Part shown: one piece after another, positions 7,701-19,700 of the stretch
Numbering within the stretch: position 1 is the first letter of the stretch
Layout: each line of letters starts with the position of its first letter
Source of the DNA: JBIOJM01 sp044450785
GTDB lineage: Bacteria > Planctomycetota > Planctomycetia > Isosphaerales > Isosphaeraceae
Assembly: GCA_044450785.1 (NCBI GenBank)
Contig: JBIOJM010000180.1
Location: 1 to 19,754 of the forward strand
Direction: 5' to 3'
DNA length: 19,754 bases
Translations under genes and position numbers: made by a program
Notes under the pieces: model-generated
Told to the model about the DNA's origin: nothing
The model's database searches: none
Seen by the model: the letters and a program-made list of their open reading frames with translations, nothing else

Positions 7701-10700
7701 TGCGATCAAAATCCCTGGTGGAATTCCCCCGCCTCCTCCCCCGCCCCCGAATCCGGCAATTGCAGCCGCGACGGCCTGCGAGCTGCAACTGCGTCCCGAA
7801 GCGTGCTGAATCGTCACGGCTTGGCTCGTTACGTCATGGCCGCCGCACTGGTAAGACCACGTGGCGCCGAGGGGAAGTGCACAAAGTCCGCTAGGCGGTG
7901 GTGGCGGAATGCCCGGCGGGGAGAAAGGCGGGCACGGCACTTCCTTCTGCAGAGGTTTATAGGGGTGTTGATTCTGAAAGGTGATCCATGCCAGGAAAAG
8001 TGTCAGGTCACCGACGAATTGCGCGGCGCCCTCGGTCGACACCCCAAAATACTTACTTAACCATTCCAGGCTCGCATGAGTCTGCTCATGTGGAAAGGTC
8101 CCAATATCTGCGTAAGCCTCATTAATCCAAATAGTGTCCGTCTTAGCATCATACCAGCCGCCGATCCCTAAGTTTTTCGGATTGGGCAATCCCCAATTAT
8201 AATCAAAGCATTTTTTCACCTTAAAGAGGCCAGTTGGATCAGTATACTCAATTGTATTATTCCCCGCATACTCATATAAGTTGTCGCTACCGCTGCTCGG
8301 TCCGAGCGGGTCACGAGAGATAAAGTGCGCGATCGACGTACTGTAGACGCGAGCACGCATGTAGGACAGGTCGCCAGCAATCTGCATCACACCATATTCG
8401 CCGACGAACGTAAACGGATTGACAACGCCAGTACTGATCGCCGCGACTTGACCGAAGGGATCGAATGTGTACCGGTTAACGAGGCTCCCCTGAGCATTCG
8501 TGATGCCCGTTGTCGAGCCCTGGAGGTTGAAATCGTAGTAGTAAGCTACGCCACCTGTATTGACTTGGCTAGTCAGGCCGAGCCCATACGCGAAATGGGC
8601 GGTCAACGTCCCTCTGCCGTCGAATGAGGCGACCACTTTGCCAAGTCCAGCCGGATCGATCTGATAATCCGTTATCACCCCATTGGACGTCCGCGTGATA
8701 AGGTTACCAAGCGGATCGTAGCCATAGCTTGCGGTCAAACCCGGCCCGTTGACGGCGGTCAACTCGTTTAGAACGTTGAACGTATAGGTCGTGGTGCTTG
8801 CTCCTACACTCTGCGCGATCAGGTTCCCAGCGAAGTCGTATTGATAGCTCGTTGTGACGCCGTTGGTCGTGGAGCTGGTGTACTCGTTGACGTTGTTGGC
8901 GACATACGTCGTTGTAACGCCGTTGACCGTCTCCGATATTCGGTTACCGGCTGCATCGTAGACGTATTGAAGGTCTTGGGCTGTCAGGCCGTCCGGGTTG
9001 GTGCTGTTTGGTGTGAAGACCGCTTGAACAAGCTGGCTGTCGGCGTCGTAGTTGTAGACCCATTCGCCGTCCTGGTTGGTGTCGGTCAGGACGTTACCGA
9101 GCGCGTTGTAGGTGTAGTCGTCGAACGAGTTGACCGTGACATGGTCGAGGGCGTAGTTCGTGATCGAGAGGACATTGCCGTCGCCGTTGTAGGTGTAGGC
9201 CGTCCGCGTGCCGTTGCCCATGTCCTTCTGGATCAGGTTTCCGGCCGCGTCGTAGGTGTACTGGACGATCAGGTTGCCGCTGCCGTCGGTTAATTCCGAA
9301 AGCCGGCCCAATGAGTCATAAGCGTAGTTGGTCGTGAAGCCGGTTTGGTCGACGCTTTGGGTGCGCTGGCCGACGATGTTGTAGCTGAACTTGAGCCACG
9401 TGCCGTCCGGGTAGTCGACCTCAGTGAGCAGATCGGGATTGTTTGGGTTGCCGTACAGGAAGCTGGTAACGTGGCCCTGGGCGTCGGTGGCGCTGGTCAG
9501 GTTGCCCTGTGCGCTGTAGCTGTACGAATAAGACGTGCCGTGGCCGAAGTTTTCGGTGACGACCAGGCCCTGGGCATTGTAGGTATAGCCGATGGCCTGC
9601 CCGTTCGCGTTCAGGTACTGCGTCGCCTCTCCGAGCGGGTTGTAGGTGTACGCGTGCTCTGTCCCGTTGGCGTAGGTGATGGAGAGGAGGTCGTTCGCGG
9701 AATTGTACCCGTACTGCGTCGTGTTGCCCTTGGTGTCCGTGTAGCTGGTCAGGTTATTGGCGGCGTCGTAGGTGAAGTTGGTGGTCAGTCCAAGTGGATC
9801 GGTCTCGCTGGTGAGATTGCCGTTGGCGTCGTAGGTGAAGGTGTGCGTGTTCCCGTTCGGGCCGACGACCTGGGTCAAGTTCAAGTTGCGGTCGTAAGCG
9901 GCGCGGGTGACATTGCCCAGGGGATCGATGGTCACGGCGGGATCGCCGAAGCGATCGAAGTAAACGGTGGCCTGGTTGCCGTTGGCGTCGGACGTGACGT
10001 ACCCGCCAGGGCTGAGGTAAGTCCACGTCTGGTCTTCCTGGCCGCCGTCGCGATGCTGGTCGATGAGCCGGCCCTGAGAATCGTAAGCGAAGTAAATGTG
10101 GGTGTTGTCGGCGTACGCGATCCCGGCGAGAGCGTTGTCCTGGGCGGCCGACTGGCCGGTTACGTAGGTGTAGTTCGTCGTGCCATAGAGGTCGGTGTAA
10201 CTGGTCAGGAACTGGCCGGTGGGGTCGTAACCGTAGTTCTCGGTCTGGCCATTCGAGTCGGTCAGCGTGGCGAGACGCCCCTGGGCGTTATAGGCCAGGT
10301 CGAGGTACTCGCCGTTGGAATCGGTCAAGGAGGTGAGCTGGCCCTGGGCGTTGTAGCCAGCGGTGATGCGGTTGCCGTGCGTGTCCTGGACGTAGTTCAG
10401 GGTGCCGTTAGTGTTGAACTGGTAGTCGATGCCGTCAGGCGCGACGAGCTGGTAAGCGCCGCCGCTGGAGGTCAGCGTGGTGCCCTGGTCGCCAGCCTCG
10501 GGCGCGAAGCTGCCGTTGGGCTGCAAGCTGAAGTACCGGGAGCTGCAACACTCGAGGATCGCCACATCGCCGTTCGTCATGGTGGTCGCCGAGATATCCC
10601 AGTTCGTGGTCCAGCCAAAACCGAGGATGCCGGAGGTATACCGGTCGGAGATCGATGCCTGGAACGATTGCGTGAAGCTCAGGTTCAAGCCGGGGGCAGG

Positions 10701-13700
10701 CAGGCTGTCGGGCGTGACGCTGACCAGCGTTTGGGCCGTGAAGGCGGCGTTGGCCTTTTCAACCTCGAACGACAGCAGTTGACTGAGATCGGTGGTCGGC
10801 TCGCCGATGCCGGCGAGATAGGCGGCATCGTTGTCCAGCGTCTGGACATACTGGCCCCACGTCGACCCAATCTGGGCTGCCAGAAGGGGCGTAATCGCGT
10901 CCCAGGCGGCCACGTTGATGGAACTTGGGCGCACGCCCGGCGCCACGGATGGCCAGTCGATGGGTTGCGAGTTGTCCGCAGTCACCTCGCTGAGGCTGAA
11001 CGTGACCGGAGCGCCGCTCCACTGGGAGGACAGCCAACCCGCGAAATAGACGGGGATGGTCTCGCTTTCGCCGGGTTCGAGCATGCCGGGGGTGGCACCG
11101 CTGGCCAGGAACTGTACGCTATCGCTGAAACCGGAAGGTGTGGCGTTCGCGTTGTAGGCGAGCCCTGCCAGGGAGGGATCCAGAGACAGGAAGGCCCCCT
11201 GGCTGCTCCCTTGCGTCGCCGTCAGCACCAAGAGCGGCGCCGGTATGGCCACGGTCCCCGTATTGGAATAATCCACGTACACCGTTGAGGCGGTATCAGA
11301 AGTGACGGGATTGGGTACGACCACGTTCGCGGTCAGCGTCGTGCCGCCGTCGCTGATGGCCAGCGACTGGGGCGCCACGCGCGTCACCGTGATGGGAACC
11401 TCTACGGAACTCATGGCCGGCACCACGCCGATGTCCGTTGATAGGGCCGTGAACGTGTACTCGGGATCGGAGGGCATGTTCAACGTCACGCCCTGCGCCG
11501 CGATCAGGCCGTGGTTGGTGATCGTGGCGTTGAACGTCCACGATTGACCGGGCACGAGCGTGGGGATCGAAGCCGGCGCAGTAATTGTGACCACGGGCGC
11601 CGGCACGTCCGTCGCAAAGGTGGTCTGGAGCTGGATCTGGTACGTGTCCTGGATCGTCGTCTGCACCACGTTCCAGGTATAGGTGACGAACTGGCGCTGG
11701 ATGAATACCTCGTCGCTATTCGTGATGCCCGGAACGACGGTGAACGAGTTGTCGTAGCTTCCGTGTCCAGGCGCCGTCACCTGCAAGTCGTACGGCCCGG
11801 CAGGCAAGTTCGTGAAAGTGACGGCGCCGGTGGCGTCGGTAACGCCTGTCGCGATGACATGGGTGTTATCGTACGGGTCCAGCAGGCTCACCGTGGCGCC
11901 CTGCACATGTGGCGCACCGGCTACATCAAACGTGTAATCGTCGTCCACCAGCACATGAACATCGCCCGTGGCGGTCGTGATCGCGCGGAATGTGAACGGC
12001 ACGCTCATGCCGATTCCTGCGCCGCCAATGCCGATCGTCCCGGCGTACTCTTCCAGCGGCAGATTGGACGGCGGCGTCAGCTCGACCGTGACCGTCGAGG
12101 ACGCGCCGGGAGCCAGCGAGGGAATCGTCGCGGGGGACGCAAGCGTCATGTAGGTAGTGAAGGGCAGACTGACCTGGAGGTTGCCGCTGGGCGCACCGCC
12201 GTTGTTCTCGACCGTGAACGAGACCAGCGTCTGACCGCCGACCACCATGCCGGAATCCAGGTAACCCGGGTTCGCCGCCAACACCGGCTGAAGCGGCCTG
12301 ACCGTAACGCCGACCAGGATGTCGAGCGTGGCCCCCTGCGCAGTCGTGAGCTGAATCGTCACCACGCCGGAGGCAGCCTGCGTCGACGTATCGTCGAGGC
12401 TGTAGCCGAGCGTGGCGGTCCCATCGCCCGCGATCCCGGTAGGGGTGGTCAACTGCACGGTGAGGCCCGAAGGCGCGCCGCTGGAGGTGGCCGTCAGGCC
12501 GGAGAGCGCCACGTCGCTCAGGTTCGTCAGCGTGAAGGTGCCCGTCAGCGGTGTGTTGGGAACGACCGTCACGTTCGCGGTGGCCGGAGTCGCGGTCATC
12601 CCGATGATTTCAAACTGGGCCTGCACCGCGGGGTTGGTGACGCCCGGGTCGGCGGCGGTGACCGAGTACTGGCCCGCCTCGTTCGGGAGCGGCTGGAAGG
12701 TGACGCTGTAGTCACCGTTTGAGTCGGTCGTGGCCGTCAGCGTGCGCGTCGTGCCGCCGACCAGGATCTGCACCGCCACCGGCTCATCGACGGCCGGCGC
12801 GCCGTTGCTGGTCATGGTCGCGACGCCGGAGAGCACGACCGGCGTGCCGGCGGTCACGGTCGTCGCGGAGGGGCTGACAGTCGCGGTGTACGCCGCCTGG
12901 TCGTTGAATGGTTGGGCCGCAAGGCCGGTATTGTTGTTGAAATTCAGCTCCTGCACGCTTTGACCGCTATCGGTCACCACGCGCACGAAGAACAGGCCAA
13001 CGGCCGAGGGGGACGTCATCGTGTCGGTCTGGGTATAGCTCTGGCCGGCATTGACCGTGCCCGTGAATGTCACCGAGTCGGCCGGGCTGCTGCTCTGAGG
13101 CCCGCCAGCCGGGTCGAGATAGATCTGATCAACCCACGACCCGGACGCGGGATATTGGCCGCTATTGGTTACTGTCCACGACACGGTCAGCGGCGTATTG
13201 TCGTACCCGCTTGCGGGGGCCGTCACATTCGAGACCACCAGGTCGGGCAGCTCCACGTCGGTGATGCCAAGTGTTGCTATACCGGTGTCGAGCCCCGCCG
13301 TTGTCGCGGAGATCTGAACGTCTTGCAGGCCCTGGGGGACGCCGTTCTGGACTGCTTCGACCGCGAAAGAGACTGAGGCCTGGCCGGGGGGAATGGTCAC
13401 GGTTGGCTGGACGGCCGCCTCGGTCGGGTCACTGCTCAAGAGGGTCACGACCAGTGAGTTGCCGGTGGCGGTGTTTCGAGTGACGGTCGCCGTCGCCGTG
13501 GATCCCTCGAACACGGTCGGCGCGGCGAAGCTCAGGGACAGAGCTGGGCCGTTGACGTTCTCGAGCACAAGGCTCGCTTCGGCGGAGCCCTGAACGACGA
13601 TGACGCCGGCATCGGACTCCACGTTGGCCGTGATGACCGCCGACTCATTGGTGGTGTTCAGACTGTTATCGATGGCCGCGATCGGGAAGCTAGCGGATTC

Positions 13701-16700
13701 CTGCCCGGCATCGATCACGACCGAGGTGGGTACAGTCGCGACCATCGTGTCGCTGCTGCCGAGGACGATCGTGATGGGCCCGCTCGTGGGGCTCTTGATC
13801 GAGACGGTGCCCGTCGTGGCGTTGGCGCCGGCGGCCTCGCTGACGGTCGACTGAGCAAGCGCCAGAGTGAGCGACGGGACGTTGTCGTCGACCACCACGG
13901 CGCTATCGGAGCCGCTCTGGAAGCTGCTGGCGGAGGCGGTGATCGTGGCTGTCTCATTGCCGTCAATCTGGCCGTCATTGACCACCGCCACCGGAAACGT
14001 CGCCGAGGTCGCTCCCGCCGGGATCGTCACGGTCGCCGGGACCGTGAGCTTGCGGATCTGGTTGCTCAGAAGCGAAACGGTCAATGCGCTCGTCGTCGGT
14101 GTGTTGCGAGTCACCGTGCCGAAGGTGGCCGGATTGGTGTCCGTCTCGTTGACGGTATGGCTGTTCAACACCACCGTCAGCGTGGCCACATTGGTTTCGG
14201 TGACGGTGAGCCTGTCGCTGCCCGAGACCAGGCCCGTGGCGCTGGCCGTCAATGTCGCCGTCTGGGTGCCTTCGACGACGTGGTTGTTGATCGTGCCGAC
14301 AGCGAAACTGACCGACGTGGCGCCGGCCGGGATGGTGACAGTCTGCGGAGCCGTGACGTCGTTCGGGTCGGAGTTGGTGATCGTCACCAGCAGCGAATTC
14401 GTCGTGTCGGTGTTGCGGGTGACGGTTGCCGTCGTCGCGTCGTTGCCCGCGGCATTGCTCTCGGTGTCGGAGGACAGAGTGAGGCTCAACCCTCCCGCGA
14501 TGCTCGTGGGCTGGGCGGCGATCGCCGTGTTCTTGGTGGTGTCCAGCTCGAAGAGCTCGCCGAGCGGGTTCTCGCTGACCACGATCCAGTAATTCCCGGG
14601 GGGTAGACTGGGAATCAGCACGTCGGCCGACCGAGCAACCGACTGACCGGCGGCCAGCGAGCCGGTGAAGGTCTGGACCTCGACCAGCGTCGGGTTGTCA
14701 CCATTCGAATCCGTCGCCAGCGAAACCTGCTCGGTCCACGGCCCGGCGGCCGTGCCGGAGCCATCGTTGGCGAGCGTCCAGTCAACAGATATCGGCTGTC
14801 CGGGGTCGGCCGTGGCCGGCGCGGTCACGTCGCTGGTAACCAGGTTGGGATACGAGGCCAGCGTCGACGTCTCGGTCAGCGTCGCCGTGTTGGTCGGCTC
14901 GCCCGCCGGTGTCGAAACGTTCTGGTGGTAATCGGCCGTGACGGCGAACTGGATTTGGCCGGCACCGGGGTAACCATTGGGGAGGCTGAAGGCGTATTGC
15001 TGCGCCACCGACGCACCGGCGGCCAGGTTTCCCTGGCTCGCCGCATTGTACGGAACGGTGCCCGTGGCCAGAACGTCGCCGGTGGTCGTGTTGGTGATCA
15101 CGACCTGGTCAATAAACGATCCGGAGGCCGGAAGCGTGCCCGTATTCGTATCCGTCCACTTGATGACCAGGCTCGAGCCCGATTGCAAGCCCGTTGCCGG
15201 CGTCGTTGCCAGGCCCGAGACTGAAAGGGAAACGGTCTTGAAGACGCCGAAGTTGTCCCCTGTGAACGTGGTCCCGCTGGAGGTGGTGACGGTCAACCCG
15301 CCCGAGCTGGGCGCGGTCTGTATGTATCCCGCCTGGATAACTTCGACGACGTTGTACGTGCCCGGCCCAACGCCGCTGAACGAGTAATCGCCGCCCGAGC
15401 CGGTCGTGGTGGTGGCGACGACCTTGCTCGCGCTGTTCAGGAGGTTGACGGTCCAGCCGGCCTCGCCCGGGTCGCCGGGGTCCAGGTTCCCATCGTCGCT
15501 CAAGTCGTCGAATAACTCGCCGCTCACCGTCGCGAGCTGAAAATCGCCGAAGTTCAAGCCGGCAAGGTTCTGGCCCTTGACGACCTTCACGTAGTAGATT
15601 GCCGGCGCCGTCGTCTGGATGTATCCGCTCTTGGGCGATTCTTCGACCGTGTAGGTACCTGGCACGACGCCGGTCAGAGTGTAATTGCCGTTCGCGTCGG
15701 TCTGGGCGCTTGCGACCACGCTGTACGCACTGTTGAGCAGGTCGACCGTCCAGCCTGAGAGGCCAGGATCGCCGGAGGCATACGTCCCGTTGCCGGCGAC
15801 GTCGTTGAACACCTGGCCGCTGATCGTTGAGCTCTGGAACTCGCCGAGGTACTCTCCCGGGATGTTCGCACCGCTGGTCGGCGCAATGGTGACCGGCGAG
15901 TTCGTCGCGACCCACCCCGTTTGCTGAACGACCTCCAGGGTGTAGCTCCCTGGCCCGACGTTGCTGAACGAGAACAAACCACCCGATCCTGAAGTAGCCT
16001 GCAGGACCTGCGATCCCAGCACCAGCTCGACGGTCCAGCCCGAGAGGCCGGTGTCGCCCGGGACGAACTTGCCGCTGTCGTTCGGATCATTGAAAACTTC
16101 GCCGCTGACCACGACCGGCACGAACTCGCCGAAGTTCACGGTGTCTGCTTGACCGTTGTCATCAGTAAGCGTCACGCTGGCCGGGGACGTGGCGACGTAT
16201 CCCGACTGCGACACAACCTGCACCGTGTACGTTCCCGGCAGCAAGCTGCTGAAGGAGTAGTTGCCGCCGGAATTGGTCGTGGCCGTGGCGATGACCGCGT
16301 TCGAGCTATTGAGGAGCTGGACCGTCCAGGCTTTGAGACCCGGCTCACCGCTCTCGAGAGTTCCATCGCCGTTCAAGTCGTTGAACACGACGCCGCCGAT
16401 CGCCGCGGTCGGGTGATCGCCGAAATTCTCACCCGTGATGACCTGTCCAGACGAGATCGTGAGCGCAAAAGTGCCTGGTGATGCCGGCGCGGTCCGAGCG
16501 AACCCGGATTGCAACACTTCGGAGAGCGTGTACGTACCGGCCTGGACACCGGCGAAGGCATAATCACCGTTGATATCGGTTGTTGTCGTATAGGTGGCGT
16601 TCGTCGCGGTATTCTTGAGCTCGACCGTCCAGCCCAAGAGGCCCGGATCGCCCGAGGCGAACTTCCCACTGCCGCTGACGTCGTCGAAAACCTCGCCGGT

Positions 16701-19700
16701 GACGATCGCACCGCCGATGATCGTCCCGTGGACCTGCGCGGTGTGAATATAGAGGTTCAAACCGTTGAGGTTCAGGGTCGTGCCCGCCGGCACGATCAGG
16801 TTGTCGACATAGAGCGCCTCGGGGTTGCCACCGAGGTCGTCCACTAGATTGACATAAGTATCGTTGGCGAGCTCAAGCGTGTTGTAGGCGAAGTTCTGCT
16901 GGAATCCCGCAGCGGTGCCGCCCAGATCCTGGGACATGACCTCCAACTGCTGCGGCGAGCTGCTCGTGCCGGTGCCGTCAAGCACCACCGTCCCGAGAAT
17001 GTTGAACCCGGCGGCGTTGGTGGTGTTTCCCAGGAGGTTGCCGCTGACATTGAGGGTGCTGCCCAGGCCGACCGAAAGAGCGCCGCTGCCGTTGATCGTC
17101 AGACCACCCGCGATGTTGACCGTCGCATTGGCGGTGATGGTCGATCCCCCGAGAGGGTAATATCCGCCGTTCGCGTAGGTCCGGAGATTCGCGTTGACCA
17201 GCGAGTTGATGTTGACCTGGACCGGGCCGTTCGGCGTGGCGACCGTCGCCGCTGCCATGAAGGGTAATCCGTCGGGGACATTGCCGTAGCCGAGGAGGAT
17301 GATGTCAGTGAGGGTCGCCGACTGAAACGCCGCCGGCAGGACGAAGCCTTGCTCGTCCAGACGAACCTGGCCCCCGCCGAAGGAGGCGCCGCCCAGATAG
17401 GTGTCGCCGAGGGCTCCGAGCCCAATCGAGTCTTCGTAGCCGTCGTTGTTGTGGTCGCGGATATTCTCCCCTTCGACGAGGTCGACGGTGTAGGTCAGCC
17501 CCCCTGTCGCCTCGAACTCGACAGCTCCGACCGTGTCGCCGTATTCTCCATAGGCCGAATTGATCAGGGTATAAACCTCGGTCGGGTCGGCGATGTTGAC
17601 CGAAATGTCGAACGAGCTGGGACTGGACTGGCTCGCCGACTTGGTCTGGATGATGCCGGTGCCTCCGCCGGCATAGTTCGCCAGGGTGAAGGCCTGGCTC
17701 CCGCCGAGGACGACACTGCCTTGATCGACGACGGTGCCGGTTGTGATCGTCGACGCTCCGGCCGAGAACGAGACCGTCTGGTTGGCGGGCACGGTCAGCG
17801 TGGCCGTCGAATCGGTAGTGAGCGCCACGTTCACCAGAGTCGACAGACTGGGCGTGGATACCAAACCCTGATTCGTGTAGGCCAGGTAGCCGTCGACGGC
17901 GAAGTCGAGCGTGGTCAATTCCGGGAGCTCGATTTCGCTGCCGCTACGATAGGCCGAGATATCCACGTACGAGCCGACGATGCTCGTCAGGGCGGGCAGG
18001 CTGAACAGCCCGACAGTTTCGTAATAATACGGCTCGTAGGACTGCAGGTAGGTCCAACGACCGCTGTTATTCGTGTACGTGGTGACGGCGGGCAGAGTCA
18101 GGCTGCCTCCTCCAAAGACAAAGATGCTCGAGGCGTCGATGTCGGCGAGATTGGTGAATGAATTGTCGGCGGTGGCCGCGCCGGAGGTGGGCGCATAGTC
18201 GCCGCTTTCGATATTGAGCACGCAGAGGGTGAGGCTCGTCCACTGGCTCACGGCCATCGTGCCCGTGCCATCCAGCGTTACCCACACGTCGTTCAGGGTC
18301 GTCAGGTCGCCGTCCTCGATGGTCGCGCTTGCCGTGACGCTCAAGGATCCGTAGGAACTGCCGTTGAACGCGGTCAGCGCAGGCAGCTCGATCGCGCTGC
18401 CTGTCCCTGCCGCCACGACAATCACGTCCGCACCGGAGATTGCGGTTAGCGCGGGCAGGCTGAGCACGCCGACCGACCCGGAACCGTAATAGTTTTGGGT
18501 GGTGTAGTCGTAGTCGGCGTACTCGGCGGCTTGCAGGTATTCGTAGCCATTATTGTTGGTGTAGGTTGTGACGGCGGGGAGGGTCAGGCTGCCCCCACCG
18601 TACACACGGAGGCTCGAGCCGTTGATGTCGGCCAGGTTCGGGAACGCGGACGAGTAGTCACCCTCTGCGACGGTGATGCCGCCGTCGGTGATGCTAATGA
18701 ACTGGGTGGTGGCGGACGAGCTGGTGCCGTTGCTCAGAGTGCCGGTGCCGTCAAGGACGATCGTCACGCCGTTCAAGCTGGTGAGGCCCGCGGCCAGCAG
18801 GACCGTGCCGTCATCGGTAACGCTCATTGCGGAATAGCCCGAATCGGTCGGGCTGAAGGAAGTGAGGTCGGGCAGTTCGATCGTGCTGCCGCTCCCTTGC
18901 GCCTCGACCTGTACCCCGTAGTCGCCGCCAATCGAGGCGAGGTTTGGCAGGCTCAACGTGCCCACCGTCGGCGTCTGGCCGTAGGACGTGTTGGGCTGAT
19001 AGGCCTGGAAATACCGGCCGCCGCTGTTGTTCGCGTAGTTGGCCACGGCGGGGAGGGTCAGGCTGCCCGCACCGTACACGTAGAGGCTCGAGCCGTTGAT
19101 GTCGGTCAGGTTCGGGAACGCGGACGTGTAATCGCCCGCTTCCACGGTGATGCCACCGTCGGTCACGCTGGCGAACTGGCTGGTGGGGAGGGTGCCGGTG
19201 CCGTCGACGACGATCGTCACGCCGGTCAAGCTGGTGAGGCCTGGATTCAGGTTGATCGTGCCGTTATCGACGGCCTCCAGTTGGCCGCCTTCGTCGATGT
19301 CGAAGCTGGTCAGTGCCGGGAGATTGATCTGGCTTTGTGCGCCCGCGGCCTCGATCGTGACGCCATAGTACCCGGAGACGGTCGTCAAGTTAGGCAGGTC
19401 GAGCGCACCCCCCGCCGAGGTGTCGACCACCTCGAGATAGGTGCCGCCGTAATACTCACCGTTAGCGATGGACGAGACGCCGGGCAAGCTCAGGCTCCCG
19501 CCCCCCGAGACGTACAGGCTGGACCCGTTGATGTCGGAGAGGCTCGTGAACGAGTTGTCGGAGGTCGCGGCCCCCGAGGTCGGCGCGTAGTCGCCGCCGG
19601 TGATCTTGAGGCTGCTGTCTGTGAGGCTGGTCCACTGGCTGACGGCGATCGTCCCCGTGCCGTCGAGCGTCACGGCGATGTTGTTCAAGGACGTCAGGCT

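Noticed and set aside
9345..11288. 647-codon plus-strand open frame opposite the RHS core
   Set aside because: It is rich in Val, Gly and Arg with low complexity, has no domain, and mirrors the repetitive G/C-ending codons of the RHS core. It is a shadow of the real gene.
11511..12722. 403-codon plus-strand open frame
   Set aside because: Arg/His/Gly-rich composition, no motif, and fully antisense to well-supported Ig-like domains.
13867..14592. 241-codon plus-strand open frame with hydrophobic runs
   Set aside because: The Val/Ala/Ser-rich text is the complement of Thr/Val-rich Calx-beta repeats; it shows repeated shadows, not membrane helices with normal loops.
17349..18161. 270-codon plus-strand open frame
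   Set aside because: Antisense to the giant gene; Gly/Arg/Asp-rich with no recognisable domain or ribosome-binding site.
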